Positions 5,135 to 9,451 of a stretch of DNA of 9,451 nucleotides are shown piece after piece. Made by a program: the position numbers and the translations under genes. Position 1 is the first letter of the stretch. Every line of letters begins with the position of its first letter. This stretch comes from Lentisphaeria bacterium (GTDB taxonomy: Bacteria; Verrucomicrobiota; Lentisphaeria; Oligosphaerales; Oligosphaeraceae): positions 1 to 9,451 of the forward strand of contig JAEDNB010000073.1 in assembly GCA_016302725.1 (NCBI GenBank), in the 5' to 3' direction. The notes beneath the pieces are model-generated. The model searched no databases and was not told where the DNA came from. It saw only the letters and a program-made list of their open reading frames with translations.

Positions 5135-6358
5135 ATGCGCCATCCCCTCCTCCTAATCTCCACCCTTTTCATCCTCTTTGCAATTGCCTCCCTCACGGCC
5201 GCCCCCTTCCCAGGCTTCCCCTTCCATGAGGACGGCACCTTCCGCGTCTGCCAGGTCACGGACATCCAGGATGTCCCCCCCATCAATGAAGACATGGCCG
5301 CCTTCCTGCGGAAGACGCTGGCCGAGCAGCGCCCTGACCTGGCCCTCCTGACGGGAGACAACACGGAAACCTGCGGGGACAAGCAGACCTTCCCCCTGGT
5401 GGCCAGGGAAATCGTGGACCTCTTCCGGGAAGCGGGCGTCCCCTTCGCCATCACCTTCGGCAACCACGACTCGGAAAAGAAGGGGGAGCAATGGTTCACC
5501 CGCCAGGAGCAATACGACATCTTCCGACAACTGGGGGGCGACCTCTTCGTGGACCACGATGTGCCGGAACTCTCCGGCGTGGGGTCGGGGGCCATCGCCC
5601 TGAAGGACCAGGACAAACCCGCCTTCCTTCTCCTCCTCATGGACTCCGGGGACTACGCACGAGGAGGCTACGATGGATGCCGGAAAGACCAAATCCGCTG
5701 GTATGAGGAAAACGCCTCCCATCTTCCCTGCCTCTGGTTCCAGCACATCATACCCTGGGACATCTATGAGAACGGAGTGCTGGAAGCCGTCCCCCCCACC
5801 CAAAAGGCCAATCCCTCCCTCTACAACCACATCCCCGCCACCCCGGAAGAGGAGGGCGCCTTCTTCAGCGACCCCCTGAACGCCTATATCAAGCCCCTGC
5901 CCCAGGGCGTCGTCTGGCTGCCGGAACTCCATGCCTACGGAACCCCCGTCCCCAAAATGCATTGGGTCCCCTCCCTGGGGGCATACATGCTGCCCCCGCC
6001 GGGAAGCCACTGGTGCCCCATGACCGGGCAGTTCATGGCACTCTCCTCCCGGCTGCCCGTGGAGGGAACCATGGAAGAGGCCCCCTGCCCCCCCACCAAG
6101 GAGTGCTATGAAGACCAGGACCATACCTGGCAGGGACGCACCCTCTACCAAAGCTGGCGCAAAATGGGAAATCTCAAGGGGGCCTATTTCGGCCATGACC
6201 ACGTGAATACCTTCGATGCCATCGATGAAAACGGCATCCGCATGGGCTTCGGAAAGGCCGCCACCCTCCACTCCTACAACGACGGAAACCCTGGCGTCCG
6301 CTTCTTCGACATCCGCAAGGACGGCACATACAAGACCTGGACCGTCACCCTCCACTAG
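5135..6358 (+). CDS. secreted metallophosphoesterase with a Trp/Pro repeat insert
   Basis: Calcineurin-like phosphoesterase, probably exported: a signal peptide (RH, then a Leu/Ile/Phe-rich core about 4-19, cleavage near SLTA-A at 22-23) precedes the catalytic domain. Metal-site motifs appear in order: D43-I-Q45, GDN (74-76), GNHD (109-112), H204 in FQHIIPWD, and GHDH (353-356). The first motif has Gln in place of the usual His; I recall this TDIQ form from related family members, so activity is likely. The best-fitting relatives are the Dcr2/Icc-like phosphatases, acting on phosphomonoesters or diesters; the substrate is unknown. Between H204 and GHDH lies an unusually long segment containing four tandem 16-17-residue units (244-308) with Trp, Ala-Tyr and Pro in register. 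No Shine-Dalgarno sequence precedes the ATG, and no in-frame start lies further upstream. The gene sits last in the + strand block, but its link to sulfur or NAD metabolism is unclear. Confidence 0.85.
   Translation: MRHPLLLISTLFILFAIASLTAAPFPGFPFHEDGTFRVCQVTDIQDVPPINEDMAAFLRKTLAEQRPDLALLTGDNTETCGDKQTFPLVAREIVDLFREAGVPFAITFGNHDSEKKGEQWFTRQEQYDIFRQLGGDLFVDHDVPELSGVGSGAIALKDQDKPAFLLLLMDSGDYARGGYDGCRKDQIRWYEENASHLPCLWFQHIIPWDIYENGVLEAVPPTQKANPSLYNHIPATPEEEGAFFSDPLNAYIKPLPQGVVWLPELHAYGTPVPKMHWVPSLGAYMLPPPGSHWCPMTGQFMALSSRLPVEGTMEEAPCPPTKECYEDQDHTWQGRTLYQSWRKMGNLKGAYFGHDHVNTFDAIDENGIRMGFGKAATLHSYNDGNPGVRFFDIRKDGTYKTWTVTLH
5864..6058 (+). repeat. four tandem 16-17-residue protein repeats inside the phosphoesterase
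   Basis: Units start at F244, W261, W277 and W293. Units two to four begin exactly 16 residues apart; the first unit is 17 long. The units read FSDPLNAYIKPLPQGVV, WLPELHAYGTPVPKMH, WVPSLGAYMLPPPGSH and WCPMTGQFMALSSRLP. The shared pattern is aromatic, x, Pro (units two to four), x, Leu, x, Ala, Tyr/Phe, then Pro-x-Pro in the first three. The DNA of the units is diverged, so the duplication is old and kept at the protein level. I do not recognise the repeat. Confidence 0.8.
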
Positions 6359-6383
6359 GACTGCCCCGCCGCCCAAGACTACC

Positions 6384-6431
6384 CCCCCGCTTCCCTGACG
6401 CAAGGCAAGGGGAAACGGGGGATATTTTATA
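6384..6431 (+). terminator. intrinsic terminator after the phosphoesterase gene
   Basis: CCCCCG (6384-6389) pairs with CGGGGG (6416-6421). After one mismatch, TTCCC (6391-6395) pairs with GGGAA (6410-6414). An AT-rich tail ATATTTTATA follows directly (6422-6431). This suits termination of + strand transcription. Read on the - strand the stem has no T-rich tail, so it is not an obvious terminator for uup, which converges from the right. Confidence 0.7.
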
Positions 6432-6461
6432 ACATACTTATTATAAGCCAATTACACAAAA

Positions 6462-8381
6462 TCAAGACTTTCCGGCCTCGGCTTTTGCGGACAATTCCTC
6501 CCATCGGGCGTAGAGTTGCTCCACCCGCGCCTTCGTCTCCTCCATTTCCCGGGTGAGTTCCTGGGTCCGGGCGCCGTATTTGGCATGGAAATCGGGGTCG
6601 GCGAAGATGGCCTCGGCCTCGGCCACCCGTCCCTCCGCCTCCAGGATTGCGGCCTCCATGCCCTCCAGTTCCCGCTGTTCCTTCCAGGTAAGGCGCACCT
6701 TGGCGGAGCTCTTGGAAGCGGACGGGGATTGGGACTGCCCGGAGGTCGACGGAGCCGGGGCGGCGGCCGCTTCCCCGGCCAGGCGCTGGCTCCGCTTCTC
6801 CAGATAGTACTGGTAGTCCCCGGGCTGGTAGACCACCCTGCCCTCCCCCTCGAAGGCCAGGATGTCCGTGCAGACCCGGTTCAGGAAATAGCGGTCATGG
6901 GAGATGACGGCCACGCATCCCCCGAAGGACATGAGGGACTCCTCCAGCACCCGGAGAGTGGACAGGTCCAGGTCGTTGGTGGGTTCATCCAGGAGGAGGA
7001 AATTCCCCCCCTTCTTCAGCACCTTCGCCAGCAGGAGCCGGTTCCGTTCCCCGCCGGAGAGTTCCCCCACCCGGGTGGTGATTTCCTCGTCCTGGAAGAG
7101 GAATCTACGCAGGTAGGTCCACACGGCCACCTTCCGGTTTCCGAACATGACAAAGTCGTTGCCCTCCCCGATGTCCTCCACCACGGTCTTTTCGTCGTTC
7201 AAGGTGGTGCGGTGCTGGTCCACGTAGTTGAATTCCACCTTGGGGCCGACACGCAGGCTTCCGGAGGATGGGGAGAGCTCCCCCAGGAGGAGTTTCAGGA
7301 GGCTGGTCTTGCCCAGGCCATTCCGCCCGAGGATTCCCAGGCGCATCCCCCGGGTGAATTCCAGGGAGAGGTTCCGGAAGAGCTCCCGCCCGCCCCGGGC
7401 GAGGGAGAGGTCCTTCAGGCTGACAATCAAATCCCCGAAGGGGGCGGCAGGCGGCATGAGCATCTCCGCCTCCCGCTCCACTGGCGGGGGGCCCGCCTCC
7501 ACGGCCTCCTGGAAGCGCTGGATCCGGCTCCAGGACTTGGTGCCCCGGGCCTTGGGCCCCCGTCGAATCCAGTCAATCTCCCGCCGGATGAACGCCAGGC
7601 GACGCTCCTCGCTCTGGCGCACCTCCTCCTCCCGAAGGGCCTTCTTCCGAAGATATTCCGTATAGTTCCCGGGATAACTGTAGAGCACGCCCGCCTGGAG
7701 TTCCAGGATACGGGTGCAGACCTGGTCCAGGAAATAGCGGTCATGGGTGACGAAAAGGCAGGTCCCCCCCCGCCGGGCGAGATACCCCTCCAGCCACTGG
7801 ATGGTCTCCGTGTCCAGGTGGTTGGTGGGTTCGTCCAAAAGGAGCAGTTCCGGGCAGTCCACCAAGGCGCGGCAAAGGGCCACGCGCCGCTTTTCGCCGC
7901 CGGAGAGTTCCCCGGCGGGGCGGGCGAGGTCCGGCACGGCCAGGGAGGTGGCCAGTTCCTGGAGGCGTGTCTCCAGGGTCCATCCCTGCCGGGAGGCGAT
8001 TTCCCGCTCCAGGGCCTCCACCTCCCGATGCCCCATGGAGGGGTCGTGGCACTCGTACCGCGCCAGGCACTCCAGGGTGTCCCTGGCCCCCTCCAGGATG
8101 TTTTCCCGCACGGAACGCTTCTCGTCCAGGTCGATGGCCTGGGGAAGATAGGCACAGCGCAGGAGCTTCCGCCGGGAGAGTTCCCCGGAGTAGAAATGGT
8201 CTTCCCCCGCCAGGATGCGGAGGAGGGTGGACTTGCCGGCGCCGTTGCGGCCTACCAGCCCCACCCGCTCCCCTTCGCGCAAAAGCAGTTCCTGGTTGTC
8301 CAGAAGGACCCGCGCCCCGATGTTGGCGCAAAGCCCCGTGGCGGAGAACACCACGGGGTTGAGTTCAGGCACCTCTCCCAT
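6462..8381 (-). CDS. uup: ABC-F ATPase, Uup type
   Basis: Cytoplasmic ABC-F protein without membrane domains, 639 residues, matching Uup (about 635 in E. coli). Members act at the ribosome; Uup is linked to ribosome assembly and to tolerance of DNA transposon excision. Cassette 1 has Walker A GRNGAGKST (44-52), signature LSGGE (159-163), Walker B ending LLLLDEPTNHLD (179-190) and THDR (212-215). A charged linker (about 240-310) contains the ABC-F interdomain helix. Cassette 2 has GRNGLGKTS (352-360), LSGGE (441-445), LLLDEPTNDLD (462-472) and SHDR (494-497). An Ala/Ser/Pro/Gln linker (538-560) leads to the Uup-specific C-terminal coiled coil, starting LTWKEQRELEGME (564-576). The start at 8381 follows GAGG with 10-base spacing, inside the end of rlmL and only 5 bases after its stop. 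The open frame upstream is a shadow of rlmL. EttA and antibiotic-resistance ABC-Fs are less likely because of the C-terminal domain. Confidence 0.93.
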   Translation of the reverse strand: MGEVPELNPVVFSATGLCANIGARVLLDNQELLLREGERVGLVGRNGAGKSTLLRILAGEDHFYSGELSRRKLLRCAYLPQAIDLDEKRSVRENILEGARDTLECLARYECHDPSMGHREVEALEREIASRQGWTLETRLQELATSLAVPDLARPAGELSGGEKRRVALCRALVDCPELLLLDEPTNHLDTETIQWLEGYLARRGGTCLFVTHDRYFLDQVCTRILELQAGVLYSYPGNYTEYLRKKALREEEVRQSEERRLAFIRREIDWIRRGPKARGTKSWSRIQRFQEAVEAGPPPVEREAEMLMPPAAPFGDLIVSLKDLSLARGGRELFRNLSLEFTRGMRLGILGRNGLGKTSLLKLLLGELSPSSGSLRVGPKVEFNYVDQHRTTLNDEKTVVEDIGEGNDFVMFGNRKVAVWTYLRRFLFQDEEITTRVGELSGGERNRLLLAKVLKKGGNFLLLDEPTNDLDLSTLRVLEESLMSFGGCVAVISHDRYFLNRVCTDILAFEGEGRVVYQPGDYQYYLEKRSQRLAGEAAAAPAPSTSGQSQSPSASKSSAKVRLTWKEQRELEGMEAAILEAEGRVAEAEAIFADPDFHAKYGARTQELTREMEETKARVEQLYARWEELSAKAEAGKS

Positions 8382-8386
8382 GGCGG

Positions 8387-9451
8387 CTACACCTCGTAGA
8401 TGGTCAACTGGCAGTCGATGTTGCCGTTCTTCAGGGGATGGCGCTCCACGGGGCGCAGGGGGATGCAGCGCAGGCAGCGGGGTGACCCCGCCAGCACCGC
8501 CACCCGGCAGTTCTTCAGCCGGGCGATGGCATTGCCGAACTCCTGGTAGAGCTGGTTGTCCCCGTCCAGCCGCACGCCATAGGGCGGATTGGTCACCACC
8601 AGGCGACGGCGCCCGTCCCCCTGGAGTTCCCGAAGCCGGATGGGGCGGAAGGAGATTTTGCCGGCAAGCCCGGCCCCCCGGGCGTTGGCCTCCGCCAACT
8701 TGAGCACCTCGGCATCCAGGTCGCAGCCGGTGATTTTGGGCAGTTGTCCCGTGGCGTGCCGCCGGGCCTCCCCCCGCAGCTCCCGCATCCGCTCCGCCTG
8801 GACGCTCCCGAAGCAGGACCAGCGTTCGAAGCCGAAGCGGGGCCGGAAGATGCCCGGGGCGATGTTGGCGGCCCACATGGCCCCCTCCACCAGCAGTGTG
8901 CCGGAGCCGCACATGGGATCCAGGAGCGGGGCCTCCCCATCCCAGTCCGTCAGCCGGAGGATGGCGGCGGCCAAGGTCTCCTTCAGGGGGGCCTCCCCTC
9001 CCGCCACCCGGTATCCCCGCTTGAAGAGCGGCTCCCCCGAAAGATCCAGGTAGACGGTAGCCCGTTCCCGCCCCCAGTAGACGAAGGCACGCAGGTCGGG
9101 GTCGGTGCGGGAGACCGGGGAACGCTCCCCATGGAAGAGGCGGCGCTGACGGTCCACGATGGCGTCCTTCAAGCGCACGGCCACGAAATCCGGGTTCTCC
9201 CCGCAGGAGGGATGGGCGAAAGCCGCGCAGGAAATGCTCTGGGCGGGGGTGAGATACTGTTCCCAGGGGAGGGATGTCTCCCCCTCGTAGAGTTCGTCCA
9301 GGTCCCGGGCGGGGAACCGTCCCAGCACCAGCATGACCCGCTGGGCAATCCGGCTATGCAGGCAGGCCCGCCAGCCGTCCTCCATCCTTCCGAAGAAGGG
9401 GATCCCCCCGGAATTCAGGCGGGCGGAGCGAAAGCCCAGATCCCGCAGTTC
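8387..9451 (-). CDS. rlmL: 23S rRNA guanine-N2 methyltransferase, RlmL/YpsC type (5' end outside window)
   Basis: AdoMet-dependent methyltransferase with an N-terminal THUMP RNA-binding domain; by family it methylates G2445 of 23S rRNA. The frame runs off the right edge, so 354 residues are visible and probably only some 15-20 are missing. Numbered from the edge: the ferredoxin-like/THUMP part (about 1-130) includes ELRDLGF (1-7), GGIPFFGR (15-22), and a Lys/Asp-rich THUMP stretch (AVRLKDAIVDRQRR, 91-104). The Rossmann domain follows, with PLKETLAAAIL (155-165), the AdoMet loop DPMCGSGTLLVEGA (178-191), IAPG (197-200), acidic CDLD (243-246), and the catalytic NPPYG (288-292). The ATG at 9385 is internal, because conserved sequence continues upstream of it. 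The protein ends after the RlmL domain, so the RlmK domain fused in E. coli RlmKL is absent. uup follows after 5 bases. Confidence 0.93.
   Translation of the reverse strand, partial: ELRDLGFRSARLNSGGIPFFGRMEDGWRACLHSRIAQRVMLVLGRFPARDLDELYEGETSLPWEQYLTPAQSISCAAFAHPSCGENPDFVAVRLKDAIVDRQRRLFHGERSPVSRTDPDLRAFVYWGRERATVYLDLSGEPLFKRGYRVAGGEAPLKETLAAAILRLTDWDGEAPLLDPMCGSGTLLVEGAMWAANIAPGIFRPRFGFERWSCFGSVQAERMRELRGEARRHATGQLPKITGCDLDAEVLKLAEANARGAGLAGKISFRPIRLRELQGDGRRRLVVTNPPYGVRLDGDNQLYQEFGNAIARLKNCRVAVLAGSPRCLRCIPLRPVERHPLKNGNIDCQLTIYEV

Noticed and set aside
6516..8399. 627-codon + strand frame opposite uup
   Set aside because: Shadow of uup; the translation is rich in Gly, Pro and Leu with no family resemblance.
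8382..8912. Upstream extension of uup as a fusion with rlmL
   Set aside because: The extended frame is a different frame of rlmL; a proper start with a ribosome site lies at 8381 and conserved Uup sequence begins just after it.
9383..9385. ATG at 9385 as the start of rlmL
   Set aside because: The frame stays open to the window edge, and the 22 residues upstream (ELRDLGF, GGIPFFGR) match the conserved N-terminal part of the family.

Overview
The window is GC-rich chromosomal DNA from a bacterium, probably a Gram-negative-type heterotroph. The genes use mostly C- or G-ending codons. Several starts (nadA, the phosphoesterase, the small lipoprotein) lack a Shine-Dalgarno sequence, while metY, cysK and uup have one. 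I cannot fix the taxon from the sequence. The gene mix and codon style would fit the Verrucomicrobiota/Lentisphaerota/Planctomycetes group, but that is a weak inference.

Layout. Bases 1-742 hold no convincing gene. They are GC-rich and carry degenerate direct repeats spaced about 66-69 bases apart, plus short C4/G4 hairpins. A small putative lipoprotein gene follows (743-973). An AT-richer stretch (974-1128) holds a candidate promoter and a perfect 11-bp inverted repeat followed by a T-rich tract. It leads into cysK (1129-2049), metY (2207-3496), nadA (3729-4631), an Rrf2-family regulator overlapping nadA by 4 bases (4628-5068), and a secreted metallophosphoesterase (5135-6358), all on the + strand. 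A hairpin with an AT-rich tail ends this block. On the - strand, rlmL (entering from the right edge, 5' end cut off) is followed after 5 bases by uup (8381 down to 6462).

How the genes fit together. CysK and MetY both use sulfide with O-acetylated amino acids, giving cysteine and homocysteine. NadA is a [4Fe-4S] quinolinate synthase whose three cluster cysteines are all visible. The regulator translationally coupled to it carries an IscR-like cysteine triad. A reasonable reading is a sulfur-assimilation / Fe-S / NAD neighbourhood under a cluster- or redox-sensing repressor, with the inverted repeat before cysK and the palindrome before nadA as candidate target sites. This is inference. The - strand pair is a ribosome-related unit (23S rRNA methyltransferase plus ABC-F ATPase) with the same gene order as rlmL-uup in Escherichia coli.

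The most unusual items are: (i) four tandem units of 16-17 residues rich in Trp, Pro and Tyr, inserted between the catalytic motifs of the secreted phosphoesterase; (ii) the cysK leader inverted repeat, which could be an operator or an attenuator; (iii) the coupling of a cysteine-triad Rrf2 regulator to nadA next to cysteine synthesis genes; (iv) the periodic repeats at the left edge. I did not find a clear defence, mobile or biosynthetic system.
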